Below the pieces are notes generated by a model. That model was not told the DNA's origin and made no database searches. It saw only the letters and a program-made list of their open reading frames with translations. Positions 24,592 through 33,300 of a stretch of 64,000 bases of DNA are shown here, in pieces. The stretch's first letter is position 1. Every line of letters begins with the position of its first letter. The stretch is taken from NCBI RefSeq assembly GCF_937127095.1, contig NZ_CAKZLP010000009.1, positions 62,001 to 126,000 of the forward strand. The letters run 5' to 3'. A program made the position numbers and the translations under genes. This DNA is from an uncultured Amphritea sp. Lineage in GTDB: Bacteria; Pseudomonadota; Gammaproteobacteria; Pseudomonadales; Balneatricaceae.

Positions 24592-25923
24592 TTAGAAGAA
24601 TTCTGCGTAACGGTTGATTTCCCAGTCGGACACATGCCGGCTGTAATCGATCCACTCATCGCGTTTAATTTTGATAAATTCAGACACAATCTCTTTACCC
24701 ATCCGCTCTGTCAAAACAGTGTCAGCTTCAAGGGCGGTGATGGCGTCATTCAGGTTCTGTGGCAGGATCTCAATGCCTTTTTCCTTACGTTGCGCTTCTG
24801 TCAGGGCATACAGGTTGATGTTCTCAGGCTTACCCGGGTCCAGCTCACGCTCGATACCATCGAGACCCGCAGCGATAATCGCGGCGTGAACCAGGTAAGG
24901 GTTACAACCGGAATCCGGCAGGCGGAACTCAAGGCGGCCATAAGGTACACGCACCATCGCCGAACGGTTGTTGTCACCATAGGCAATGTAGGCAGGTGCC
25001 CAGGTCGCACCGGACGCGGAACCGCCCACCACCAGACGTTTGTAAGAGTTGACCGTTGGCGCTGCAAACGCACACAGCGCCTTCGCGTGGTGCAGCAGAC
25101 CCGCAGTGAAGTGGTAGGCCATTTTCGAGAGGCCCATACCATTCACATCGCTGTCGTCGTTGAACAGGTTTTTACCACTGTCATCGCAAATCGACAGGTG
25201 AAAGTGCATTCCATTACCGGTGCGATTGGAGGCAGGCTTTGGCATAAAGGAACAGACCATCCCCATATCATTGGCGATCTCACCGGCGGCCATACGCACA
25301 AAGGTGAAACGGTCGGCAGATTCCAGTGCGTTACCGTAGGTGTAGTTGATCTCAAACTGACCGTTAGCATCTTCGTGGTCGATCTGATAAACATCGAAAT
25401 CCACCGCCTGTAGAGATTCAACCAGAGTTTCCAGAAACGCCCGTGAACGGGACAAGCCTTTGTAGTCATAGCAAGGCTTAGCCAGCGTATCGGTATCATC
25501 GACGGTCTTCAGGCCGCCATTGCTATCCCGTTCGAAGAGATAAAATTCCGGCTCAAGCCCGGTGTTCAGCGTCCAGCCTTTATCTTCCAGCAGTTTCAAC
25601 TGACGTTTCAGCACCACCCGGCTGTCATACGGGTGAGGGGCACCGTTGACGTAACCTTCACAGACAATACGCGCATAACCCGGCTGCCAGGGCACCGCCG
25701 ACAACGTACTGAGATCACCCCGGGCCATGAAGTCAGGGCCATGCGGCTCCATCCCCATACCCCATACAGCGAAGCCAGCAAAACCTGCACCGGTTTCAAC
25801 AACATCCATCAGGCAGTTCGCCGGCACTGATTTAGTTTTGGCTACACCGTGGATATCAACAAACTGAGCCAGTACATATTTAATGTCGTTATCCGCAATA
25901 AACTTTTCTGAATCCTGTGGCAT
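24592..25923 (-). CDS. gmaS: Gamma-glutamylmethylamide synthetase (glutamine synthetase family)
   Basis: The 443-residue protein has the glutamine synthetase fold with [35 protein letters not shown] and [15 protein letters not shown]. Its N-terminal [18 protein letters not shown] segment is like GmaS proteins of Roseobacter and methylotrophs rather than GlnA. It ligates methylamine to glutamate with ATP in the cytoplasm, the entry step of the pathway. It heads the operon, with GGAGGG six bases before the ATG and a sigma54 promoter upstream. Enzymatic proof would need assay, since type III glutamine synthetases overlap in sequence. Confidence 0.88.
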   Translation of the reverse strand: MPQDSEKFIADNDIKYVLAQFVDIHGVAKTKSVPANCLMDVVETGAGFAGFAVWGMGMEPHGPDFMARGDLSTLSAVPWQPGYARIVCEGYVNGAPHPYDSRVVLKRQLKLLEDKGWTLNTGLEPEFYLFERDSNGGLKTVDDTDTLAKPCYDYKGLSRSRAFLETLVESLQAVDFDVYQIDHEDANGQFEINYTYGNALESADRFTFVRMAAGEIANDMGMVCSFMPKPASNRTGNGMHFHLSICDDSGKNLFNDDSDVNGMGLSKMAYHFTAGLLHHAKALCAFAAPTVNSYKRLVVGGSASGATWAPAYIAYGDNNRSAMVRVPYGRLEFRLPDSGCNPYLVHAAIIAAGLDGIERELDPGKPENINLYALTEAQRKEKGIEILPQNLNDAITALEADTVLTERMGKEIVSEFIKIKRDEWIDYSRHVSDWEINRYAEFF

Positions 25924-26011
25924 GATAGCCCTCCGTCTGATGCTAAGCCCTGCTCTGATAAGGAGCAGATCTATAAATTTCTTAACAGTAATTTTTTATG
26001 CTTATAGAGAA

Positions 26012-26027
26012 AGCAACCCCTGTGCCA
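26012..26027 (-). promoter_or_regulatory. Sigma54 (-24/-12) promoter of the gmaS operon
   Basis: Read on the minus strand, TGGCAC (26027-26022), five bases, then TTGCT (26016-26012) matches the sigma54 consensus TGGCAC-N5-TTGCW exactly. The predicted start near 26000 leaves a leader of about 77 bases with a CTGCTC/GAGCAG hairpin (25950-25968). It lies before gmaS with no gene in between. Confidence 0.85.
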
Positions 26028-26156
26028 GAAAAGTTCTTTTTATGAATATTTATTTCCTGAGAGGATAACTTGTTGATTTGTATGGATCTGGTAAAAAAAA
26101 ATTCTTTGTGGGAATATACGGGGTATCAGAAATAGTCACAGGCCGCATGGACAGGC

Positions 26157-26171
26157 GCACAAAGCTGGTTC
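26157..26171. promoter_or_regulatory. NtrC-like binding site
   Basis: GCACAAAGCTGGTTC matches GCAC-N5-TGGTGC at nine of ten fixed positions. It lies about 140 bases upstream of the sigma54 promoter, a usual enhancer distance, and just before the divergent regulator gene, which it might also control. Confidence 0.55.
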
Positions 26172-26197
26172 ACAGCGCCCCAAGAAAGGGCAATCAG

Positions 26198-26794
26198 ATG
26201 GCAGAAAATAAAGGTCAGAAGTTCGAACTCGATCACTACATCGGTATGAAAGTAAAAAAAGCCCGTCAGGAAGAGGGATTGAAAATAACCGATGTGGCAC
26301 GTATCTCCGGCATCAGTCAGGGGATGGTCAGTAAGATAGAGAATGCCCAGGTATCCACCAGTCTGGAAACCCTGAGCCGACTCTGTTCAGCGCTGGGAAT
26401 GCCGATCTCCAAACTGTTTAATGATTTTGACCGGCCCGACGGTGGTGCACAATTCACCAAATCCGGAACCGGGCTGGAAGTGGTTCGACGCGGAACCGAG
26501 AAAGGCCACACCTACCAACTGCTCACCTATCAGCGTGGCGGTAAGAAATCCTTCGAACCCTTTCTGATTACCATGGATGACCTTGCTGAAGTATTTCCCA
26601 CCTTCTCCCATCCCGGAGAAGAGTTTATCCATATCGTCAGTGGCAAGATCGTCTACCGCCACGGCAATCACCTTTATAATATGGAAGCCGGCGACAGCCT
26701 GACCTTTGATGCCGAGATCCCCCATGGCCCGGAAGAGCTGCTGGAGGTGCCGATCAAACTACTTTCGATTATTCATTATGATGATAAAAGTTGA
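26198..26794 (+). CDS. XRE-family regulator with C-terminal cupin
   Basis: A 198-residue protein with an XRE helix-turn-helix at about residues 15-70 (VARISGISQGMVSKIENA) and a cupin sensor domain at about 105-195 (HPGEEFIHIVSGKIVY, EAGDSLTFDAEIPHGP). This architecture is common in regulators of amine and amino acid genes. Divergent from gmaS, it probably controls the methylamine operon, its own gene, or both. The ATG at 26198 has AAAGGG seven bases upstream; the frame extends to 26078 but that part has no ribosome site. The inducer is unknown. Confidence 0.82.
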   Translation: MAENKGQKFELDHYIGMKVKKARQEEGLKITDVARISGISQGMVSKIENAQVSTSLETLSRLCSALGMPISKLFNDFDRPDGGAQFTKSGTGLEVVRRGTEKGHTYQLLTYQRGGKKSFEPFLITMDDLAEVFPTFSHPGEEFIHIVSGKIVYRHGNHLYNMEAGDSLTFDAEIPHGPEELLEVPIKLLSIIHYDDKS

Positions 26795-26830
26795 GAGTGA
26801 CTGAGCGGCTGCCTGAACACAGATAAAGAG

Positions 26831-26854
26831 AGGCCCCGCAATACCGCGGGGCCT
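26831..26854. terminator. Stem-loop between convergent genes
   Basis: AGGCCCCGC (26831-26839) pairs exactly with GCGGGGCCT (26846-26854). It separates the ends of the XRE regulator and the decarboxylase-family gene. T runs are weak on both strands. Confidence 0.65.
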
Positions 26855-26860
26855 GTCACT

Positions 26861-27259
26861 CTATTTGGCCGCTGTTTCCTGAACCAACCCTCGAGTAAGA
26901 AAAACCTCTTTGGCGACAAACATACCGTTTAAGGCCGCGGGGAAACCGGCGTACACCGCCATCTGCAGTATCACCTCAATAACCTCCTCAGGCGAACAAC
27001 CGACATTCAGTGCACCATTAATATGAACGGCTAACTGTGGCGCACAGTTACCCAGCGCCGTCAGTGCAGCAACGGTGCCAATCTCCCGTGATTTCAGATC
27101 CAGTCCCGGGCGTTGATAGATATCGCCAAACGGAAATTCAATAGTGTAGCGAGCCAGATCGGGACAGATAGCCTGCAGGCTATCAATCACCTTTTGCCCG
27201 GCGTCACCATCGATCTCAGTGAGTTTTGCTAAACCTGTTTCATATCGCGTTAAAGCCAT
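26861..27259 (-). CDS. Carboxymuconolactone decarboxylase family protein
   Basis: The 132-residue protein has the family core (GCSPEEVIEVILQMAVYAGFP). It is the right length for 4-carboxymuconolactone decarboxylase, but no other protocatechuate gene is nearby and many single-domain members have other or unknown roles. The first residues of the AhpD CxxC motif are absent, so peroxidase activity is unlikely. It stands alone, convergent with the XRE gene. Confidence 0.75.
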   Translation of the reverse strand: MALTRYETGLAKLTEIDGDAGQKVIDSLQAICPDLARYTIEFPFGDIYQRPGLDLKSREIGTVAALTALGNCAPQLAVHINGALNVGCSPEEVIEVILQMAVYAGFPAALNGMFVAKEVFLTRGLVQETAAK

Positions 27260-27389
27260 TTCCGTTGCTCCTGTATGAGTCCTGTGTGAGTTTACGGAAC
27301 AAGGCTAAGGGTTAGAGTATGCTCTAAGTCAAGCGTTTAAAAATTCAGGGCTGAATAGTTCAAGGCTTAATAGTTCAGAACCCAATAGT

Positions 27390-27743
27390 TCAGGGCTTAT
27401 GTGACTGGTAATACTCAATTTTAGCGTCCAGCGCCTGCAGGTGTTCACGCTCTTTTTCCAAACGCAGTTTGAGTGCATCGCGATGTTGCTCTAATAATGT
27501 GCAGCGCGTATCAAAGGTGGTATCACCCGCTTCACGCAGATCAGCATAGTGACGGATCTTCGCCAACGGCATGCCGGTGTCTCGCAGCCGGTTAATAAAC
27601 CGAACCCATTCGACATCTTTCGCCGAATAGCTACGATGCCCACTGGCATTTCTGGATATATTCGACAACAAGCCGATCTTTTCGTAATACCTCAGAGTAT
27701 GCGAAGACAGCCCAGTCAATTCTGAAAACGTTGAAATGTTCAC
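27390..27743 (-). CDS. MerR-family transcriptional regulator
   Basis: The 117-residue protein has the N-terminal MerR winged helix (FSELTGLSSHTLRYYEKIGLL) and a C-terminal coiled-coil dimerisation helix. It lacks clustered cysteines for metal sensing. It follows the His-rich periplasmic gene by 11 bases, so it is probably in one operon with it and the ABM gene. Confidence 0.82.
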   Translation of the reverse strand: MNISTFSELTGLSSHTLRYYEKIGLLSNISRNASGHRSYSAKDVEWVRFINRLRDTGMPLAKIRHYADLREAGDTTFDTRCTLLEQHRDALKLRLEKEREHLQALDAKIEYYQSHKP

Positions 27744-27754
27744 AATAGGTTATT

Positions 27755-28339
27755 TTACTGAAGATGATGTTGCGCATGTGGATTTTCACCGCTGGCCATC
27801 GCCCAGTGGTGTAGCTGATGATGAGTGCCATACGCCATCACACCGATATAGCCCAAACCCCTGATTTTACTGATCTCATAAGAATTTTTGGTTGTAATGA
27901 TGAGACGATAAGCGTCAGCGTTTTTTACGACCTGCATCACCCATCCGGATTCCCGTTGTAATTGCGCAGGGTGCACCTTTAAAACCCGTTCAAGCGCTGC
28001 AGCAGACCGGGCCGTTAACGGCTTCACTATCGCTTCCATGCCCTGTGCAATCGGTGTTTGAGAGATCACCTCTACATTCAGGGTCATCTCATTCATATCC
28101 ACTAAATGTTGCCTCAGCGCCTCAATATTTACTTTGCTCCAATCAGTATCCGGATCGCTATTCAACCGTGCAATCACCTCCTGAATAGTGCCGAAAGCAT
28201 CATTCCCCGCCTCGGTCAGTACGGTTGCAGAGGCTCCCATGGAATGGTCATGGTGCGTCATCGCTGAATGATCACCTTCAGCAAACGCAGCCACCCCATG
28301 AGTCAACAGCGCGGCAAAAAGCAGTACATTTAGCTTCAT
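27755..28339 (-). CDS. Periplasmic His-rich hypothetical protein
   Basis: A 194-residue protein with a Sec signal peptide (about 1-20) and clustered histidines at both ends (MTHHDHSMG near 27-35, THHQLHHWA and HAQHH near the C-terminus). The pattern suggests metal binding, for example copper or zinc, but no family is recognised. It lies between an ABM-type monooxygenase gene (five bases) and a MerR gene, consistent with a stress or metal response. Confidence 0.7.
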   Translation of the reverse strand: MKLNVLLFAALLTHGVAAFAEGDHSAMTHHDHSMGASATVLTEAGNDAFGTIQEVIARLNSDPDTDWSKVNIEALRQHLVDMNEMTLNVEVISQTPIAQGMEAIVKPLTARSAAALERVLKVHPAQLQRESGWVMQVVKNADAYRLIITTKNSYEISKIRGLGYIGVMAYGTHHQLHHWAMASGENPHAQHHLQ

Positions 28340-28344
28340 TATTT

Positions 28345-28695
28345 TTACTCGAAAACAGGCGCGTCGTAATCGGCACTTTCATCGGTATAGGCCGTGACGA
28401 TAACATCCGCAACCAATCCGGTATCGGCTTCAACCTGGGTTTGAAAGAAGTTCTGAATCTGCTGTCTGCGACCGTGAGCAGACCAGGCGTCTGCATCTTC
28501 CCAAATCTCATTAAAGACTATCGGGTATTCATTGCGGCTGGCGCTTGGGTGATCAATCTGGCGCGTCAGCATATATTGAATACAGCCCTCTTCCCGATAA
28601 GAATCCGGCTCAAGCGCCTTTAATACCTCAAACAGTTCGGCTTCTTTTCCGGGTTTCGGCTTAAACTGGGCTAAGACATATACACGGCTGGTCAT
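28345..28695 (-). CDS. Antibiotic biosynthesis monooxygenase (ABM) domain protein
   Basis: A 116-residue protein of the ABM ferredoxin-like fold, with the typical VLAQFKPKPGKEAELFEVLK start and the FNEIWEDADAWSAH segment. Such proteins include quinol monooxygenases and many of unknown role. It is the first gene of the three-gene minus-strand unit. Confidence 0.75.
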   Translation of the reverse strand: MTSRVYVLAQFKPKPGKEAELFEVLKALEPDSYREEGCIQYMLTRQIDHPSASRNEYPIVFNEIWEDADAWSAHGRRQQIQNFFQTQVEADTGLVADVIVTAYTDESADYDAPVFE

Positions 28696-29201
28696 CGGTT
28701 TTCCTCTGTTTTTGGATAAGTGGAGAGATAGTAGATGAAAACCGGGGCAACGTGAAACTCACTGAGAGTTGTTACGATAAATAATCTATTCCGCTACCCA
28801 CAACTCAGATAATGATCAAAAAACAATCTGCCTCGCTAAGACCGGCAGAAACAAAGGTGATAATACTCATCCTGTTGTGGCAATGGATACGATATAACCA
28901 CAACGGGAGGTACTGGCTCAGACGTGTTTTCGACAGTTTTTACAAGGCTTCCCAATAAAATCAATCAATTAAATCAGTATATTAAAAAATATGACTGAAT
29001 TTATTCAAGAATGGTTTTACCACAGAGGACGCGGAGAAAATAACAGATCCAGTCTGAATTAGTACAGGTTAAGGTATCTGGATCAATTACTCTGACCCTG
29101 TTGATTGCTGACCCTGTTGATTGGATAACGTATGCCCAGACGAGTTTTTCAGGTCGAAAAAATATTCAAGTCGTTACCGATAACCGGCCCTATTAGTTGC
29201 A
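28696..29201. other. 506-base gap at the left edge of the accessory region
   Basis: No convincing gene is visible. The first 300 bases are AT-rich. The right part holds a dispersed-repeat copy (29013-29124). Confidence 0.5.
29013..29124. repeat. Dispersed intergenic repeat, copy 1
   Basis: It begins TTTTACCACAGAGGAC and ends CTGGATCAATTACTCTGACC then CTGTTGATT twice. The same two modules recur at 35138-35264, and parts at 30793-30829 and 34154-34198. Confidence 0.75.
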
Positions 29202-29609
29202 TCAGGGACCTATTTTTTTGTCACTTTTTTTCAAACAGGCATTGTCGAAATCATCAAACTTATCGCATGTGGTTTGCACAAATAGCTTCTGTGACGGGAA
29301 GAAAGAACACGTTGTCTGATAATAGCAGGTGCTGTTGAACTTATCCCAGTGCTGACACTCTTCAACGCATTCGAGCTTTTCGTATGTGTAGGTGGTTTTT
29401 TCAAACAGGCACTTTTTATTAAAATTGTCCCAGTGCTGACAGTCATTGAGGGCCAGGGGGATATCATCAGTTAACGGTTGACCGCAAGTGACGGTGAGGT
29501 CTCCCTGACGGTATGATTCTCCCGTGTCGAGACTTATCTCGTTTGCTCCGACATTACCTGCGAAAAGCATCACTCCTGCAATTAAACCCAACAATGTATG
29601 TCTGTTCAT
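29202..29609 (-). CDS. Secreted protein with three cysteine repeats, hypothetical
   Basis: A 135-residue protein with a Sec signal peptide (about 1-22, cleaved near NVGANE). The mature part has three related units: CQHWDNFNKKC, CQHWDKFNSTC and CDKFDDFDNAC, each C-x3-D-x-F-x3-C. Further cysteines lie between them, so several disulphides are likely in the periplasm or outside the cell. I recognise no family. The ATG at 29609 has AAGGAG seven bases upstream; the longer frame to 29849 has a poor N-terminus and is rejected. Confidence 0.72.
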   Translation of the reverse strand: MNRHTLLGLIAGVMLFAGNVGANEISLDTGESYRQGDLTVTCGQPLTDDIPLALNDCQHWDNFNKKCLFEKTTYTYEKLECVEECQHWDKFNSTCYYQTTCSFFPSQKLFVQTTCDKFDDFDNACLKKSDKKIGP

Positions 29610-29863
29610 GAGAGGGCTCCTTGTGGTTTTAATTTGACTGTAATCTAACTTATACCGATTGGTGTTTAGGGGAAAGGAGAATCCGTTAATTATTATCGGG
29701 TTAATGCCCGCTATAAACGCTCGGGAGAAACCAGGTGCGGCAACCGAAGGGAGCGGACTTAATGGCTTAGTTAGATATGTTGGCCATCTCAAGCGCCAAG
29801 CAAAGGCCGATGTTTCAAGCGCAGGTACTTCAATGCTATTTGGAGGCAATGAGCTAGTGGCGC

Positions 29864-30226
29864 TTATTTGATAGGAGCGTCCAGAGGCACAATAATTGCT
29901 CGTTTAGCCTCATATTCAAACTCATCTCGATATATCACCCTGAAGGTTTCGGTCAAGCTGGTCTGACAATGGAAAAATACCTTTATAGAGTCCGGATCTC
30001 TTCGCTTCCAGCCCAGTCGAATTGTGTTGCCGCCTTTTACGGGATAGCTAGCCTCACCCCACTTAAGAGTTTCTTCAACTGCAGCCAGGCCGTTTTCTTG
30101 CGCAACAGCAAGAATAAGACAGCGAACGGCGTTAAGCTGTGTTTGCGCTTCAGCGGGGTACGTCATAAATTTGGCCTGTATTTCAGGCTTAATGGGTTCC
30201 TCCGCTTTCAAGACAAGTACCCCCAA
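29864..30226 (-). CDS. DUF1801 domain protein
   Basis: A 120-residue protein with the DUF1801 core (VEETLKWGEASYPVKGG and KVFFHCQTSLTETFRVIY). The role of the family is not established. It ends soon after PLDAPIK, where relatives usually go on, so the C-terminus may be slightly truncated. The start is uncertain: TTG at 30226 lacks a ribosome site, and ATG at 30166 would remove the KPEIQAKF segment. Confidence 0.6.
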   Translation of the reverse strand: MGVLVLKAEEPIKPEIQAKFMTYPAEAQTQLNAVRCLILAVAQENGLAAVEETLKWGEASYPVKGGNTIRLGWKRRDPDSIKVFFHCQTSLTETFRVIYRDEFEYEAKRAIIVPLDAPIK

Positions 30227-30252
30227 GGTCAGAACCGTTTACACAATGAACC

Positions 30253-30582
30253 TTAATTAAGGCCCCGCGCTCTGCGCGCATCATCAATTGCACCTGCGTT
30301 AGATACATTTGTATAACCGGCAGCTTGCAGCGCTGACAGTGCTTTTCCCGACCGATTTCCGCTGCGGCAATAGAGAGCAATTTCCGTATCTTTATCGGGG
30401 AACATTTCACTCACTCCCTGAACAATTTCATCATGGGTAATACGAACATCCCCTTTAATGTTGTCAATGCTATGTTCGACAGCACTTCGCACATCAATCC
30501 AAACCGTGTCAGCATTCGACATTAAGCTGAAACACATCAAAACAATGAAACATGACATACGACTCAGCGCTTTAAAGTACAT
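30253..30582 (-). CDS. Periplasmic single-domain rhodanese
   Basis: A 109-residue protein with a signal peptide (about 1-24) and a rhodanese domain whose active-site loop is YCRSGNRSG, with the catalytic Cys. The size and export resemble PspE-type thiosulfate sulfurtransferases. AAGGA precedes the ATG. It stands between the DUF1801 and GGDEF genes, and no phage-shock genes are nearby. Confidence 0.82.
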   Translation of the reverse strand: MYFKALSRMSCFIVLMCFSLMSNADTVWIDVRSAVEHSIDNIKGDVRITHDEIVQGVSEMFPDKDTEIALYCRSGNRSGKALSALQAAGYTNVSNAGAIDDARRARGLN

Positions 30583-30792
30583 AGTTTAATCCTTCGTTAA
30601 AAATTGACTAGCCTGCAATGACACCATTGCCGGGTAATTTGAGCATAGGGAATGCATCCGTAAGATCAGCTTACCAGGTTCTAAACCCTGCCATTTTATG
30701 GATTTCATCAAGTTCGATCCACAACTCATTTGAGTTCAGTTAGATACCACCCAGTTAAATGAAAAAAGGGCTTTGAGATTGATTCAAGAGCG

Positions 30793-30829
30793 TGTTTCAC
30801 CACCGAGGGCACAGAGCACACAGAGGAGA
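30793..30829. repeat. Dispersed intergenic repeat, partial copy
   Basis: GTTTCACCACCGAGGGCACA and the following CACAGAGGAG match the first module of the copies at 29013 and 35186; the second module is missing. Confidence 0.6.
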
Positions 30830-30848
30830 CTGCGGCGGATAAAGTATC

Positions 30849-32396
30849 TTATCCATGTGGAACGGGCTCTGCCCCTTTTAATTCCCGCGGTTTAACTTCC
30901 CCCTGAACAGCTCTATTCCGCCCCTGATCTTTTGCTTTGTAAACAGCCTCATCTGCGGCTTCAACCAACTCAGTTTCGGTTCTGTCTGCTGATGGAATCA
31001 GTGATGCATAACCAATGCTGACAGTGACAATATCGGCAACCGGAGAGTCCGGGTGAAATATGTCCAGATTTTGTATTCCCCTGATTAGTCGATCAGCATG
31101 TTCAGCCGCTTCTGCCGCTTCTGTATCAGGAAGAAGAACAACAAACTCCTCGCCACCGTATCGCGCGACTAACTCTCCCTCTCGAAGACCGCCTTCGTGA
31201 AGATAGTTAGCAACCCTCTGTAAACAGCCATCCCCTCGTCGGTGTCCGTAAAAATCGTTATAGTTTTTGAAGTGATCAATATCGATAAATAATAGCGAGA
31301 TAGTCCGCTGCTTTCGGATCGCCCTACGCCACTCTTCCTTAAGGCGCTGATCAAATGAACGACGGTTATAGAGACTGGTCAATCCATCGTGACTCGAATC
31401 AAACAGGGCAATAGAGAGATGTTTTAACTGCCGACTGGTAAACACACTGGCCAGCAGTAAAATTACTCCAGCAAAAAATGCAAGAATCAGCATATTAATC
31501 GCTTTTCCTTGCCAGCGATCCAGAACTGAACTCTCAGTCACTGAAATCAAGTTGATAACGGGGTAAAAGTCACTCGCATTAAATCCGACAATACGAAGCT
31601 GATGATCAATAGGGCTGACTAAAACAGCGTGCCCTCTGCGAAGAGAAAATATTTTAGTGAAGTCCTGAGAGTTCATAACATTCTGATTAAAAAATGAGTC
31701 ATCCAGTGGGTATCGGTAAACTCCAAGTCCATCTTTGCGAATGACCGTTACCGCTCCGCCAGGGGGAAGCTGGAGTTCATTATACAGATAATCAAAATGC
31801 GCAAGTTTCAACTGGATGCCAATGACTCCCGCAAATGCTCCATCAAGTGTCTCAAGCCGTTTTGTCAGGTAGATAACTCTCTCATCAGTCACCTTTGAGC
31901 GGGAAGGCTGACTGATACGCACCCCCGTATGAGCGTTGTTTAAATGATCTTTATAATATTCCCGATCCGATGCATTGACTTTTTTAACCGGAAAACTGAC
32001 GCTGTTTGCGACACTGATGCCGTCGCTATTGAGAATAAACAGGTGCTGGAAACTTGATGATGTTGAGGAGGCAAGAATACTTCGCCGTTTTTTGATGAGC
32101 GCCTCATGCAGCAGCTTAGTATTGTCAAACGAGGCTGGCTGACCAAGATTCACATCTAAAACAACATCATTCAATATCGTTGATGCCAGGCCTAGCATCA
32201 TATCAGTCTCTTTACTGAGAATACTCGCCATTGACTGCATAGACTTGGAGGCATAATGCAACTCATCCTGCTTATCTTTACTAATCTGGTAGACGGTTGC
32301 CGCAATCAACAACATTAATATGATAACAGTAATGACTACAATACTATTTTTCAGCCGGTTAAGGATGGAGATACTGTAGGGAGTACTGCGATCCAT
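30849..32396 (-). CDS. Diguanylate cyclase with periplasmic Cache sensor
   Basis: The 515-residue protein has a membrane helix at about 17-40, a periplasmic dCache-like region (about 45-290), a second helix (about 300-320) and a GGDEF-type domain with YGGEEF at 413-417. GGEEF is a competent active-site variant. The I-site position reads REGE instead of RxxD, so product inhibition may be weakened. GGAGG lies before the ATG. The ligand is not readable. Confidence 0.87.
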   Translation of the reverse strand: MDRSTPYSISILNRLKNSIVVITVIILMLLIAATVYQISKDKQDELHYASKSMQSMASILSKETDMMLGLASTILNDVVLDVNLGQPASFDNTKLLHEALIKKRRSILASSTSSSFQHLFILNSDGISVANSVSFPVKKVNASDREYYKDHLNNAHTGVRISQPSRSKVTDERVIYLTKRLETLDGAFAGVIGIQLKLAHFDYLYNELQLPPGGAVTVIRKDGLGVYRYPLDDSFFNQNVMNSQDFTKIFSLRRGHAVLVSPIDHQLRIVGFNASDFYPVINLISVTESSVLDRWQGKAINMLILAFFAGVILLLASVFTSRQLKHLSIALFDSSHDGLTSLYNRRSFDQRLKEEWRRAIRKQRTISLLFIDIDHFKNYNDFYGHRRGDGCLQRVANYLHEGGLREGELVARYGGEEFVVLLPDTEAAEAAEHADRLIRGIQNLDIFHPDSPVADIVTVSIGYASLIPSADRTETELVEAADEAVYKAKDQGRNRAVQGEVKPRELKGAEPVPHG

Positions 32397-32609
32397 ATTG
32401 ACCTCCGGTGTATATATCTCTGAAGCAAATCAGGCCTTCCATAGCAATTATTTAATCGCTTTGAATATAATAAGCTGGCCAGCCCACTCGGGCGCTGAGT
32501 TAAATCATAAAACGGTCAATGTACAGCATTTTGGAGAAGCAAGAACGATGCGATGCAACTATCTTAGATCAGTCATCATTTGACGAAGCAAGCAATAGCA
32601 CATTCCACT

Positions 32610-33182
32610 TCACTTAGGCTTTTCCTCATGAACAAGCATATCCATGAATTTTACAAACCTTTCTCTGGTTTCGGATCGCTTTGCACTTATCAATCCGTGC
32701 GCGATAACATAACGGCTCGATTTATTGAGTGTTTCAAAAAACGCTTTAGCATTCGGATTGTTCTCCAGTGCAGCGAGAAAGTCCTCGGGCACGTCCATTT
32801 CACTGACTACGTAGGCGTTTCCCCAACGACCGTCCGCTTTTGCAGCACGAACATACACGAGCCCTGATTCCATCATCCGGCCTTCACTTATCAAACGAGC
32901 CACATGTTCCGTGTTCCTTTTAGACCAGTTGCTTCGCACTTTTCTGGGAGTAATACGCTGAAGGTAGGCCTGGTCATCGATTGACTTCTTAACACCGTCG
33001 ATCCAACCCCAGCATAGCGCCTCGACCACGACATCATTCCAGGTCACGCTCAGAACTCCAGTATGTTTCTTGAATATTTTCACCCATAGCTCACGTTCAG
33101 TGGCGTGATTAAGCTTGAGCCACTGGCCGAGATCTTTCGGAGTTGCAAATGTCATGATTCTCAATGGATCAGATTCAGGCAT
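32610..33182 (-). CDS. YdeI/OmpD-associated family protein
   Basis: The 190-residue protein matches the YdeI-like family, with ALCWGWIDGVKKSID, ITPRKVRSNWSKRN and VPEDFLAALENNPNAKAFF. Members are found near bacteriocin protection or stress genes; the biochemical role is unknown. The start is uncertain between ATG 33182 and ATG 33155. Confidence 0.72.
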   Translation of the reverse strand: MPESDPLRIMTFATPKDLGQWLKLNHATERELWVKIFKKHTGVLSVTWNDVVVEALCWGWIDGVKKSIDDQAYLQRITPRKVRSNWSKRNTEHVARLISEGRMMESGLVYVRAAKADGRWGNAYVVSEMDVPEDFLAALENNPNAKAFFETLNKSSRYVIAHGLISAKRSETRERFVKFMDMLVHEEKPK

Positions 33183-33300
33183 CAGATTAGATTCTCTAAG
33201 GTATACCCCTGGCAGAAGTTTTTTTGGGGGGCTGGCATACTGTTTACGGAAACAAAAAAAGACAGCCCCCCAAGTCTGATTGCTACGAAATATTATGAGC

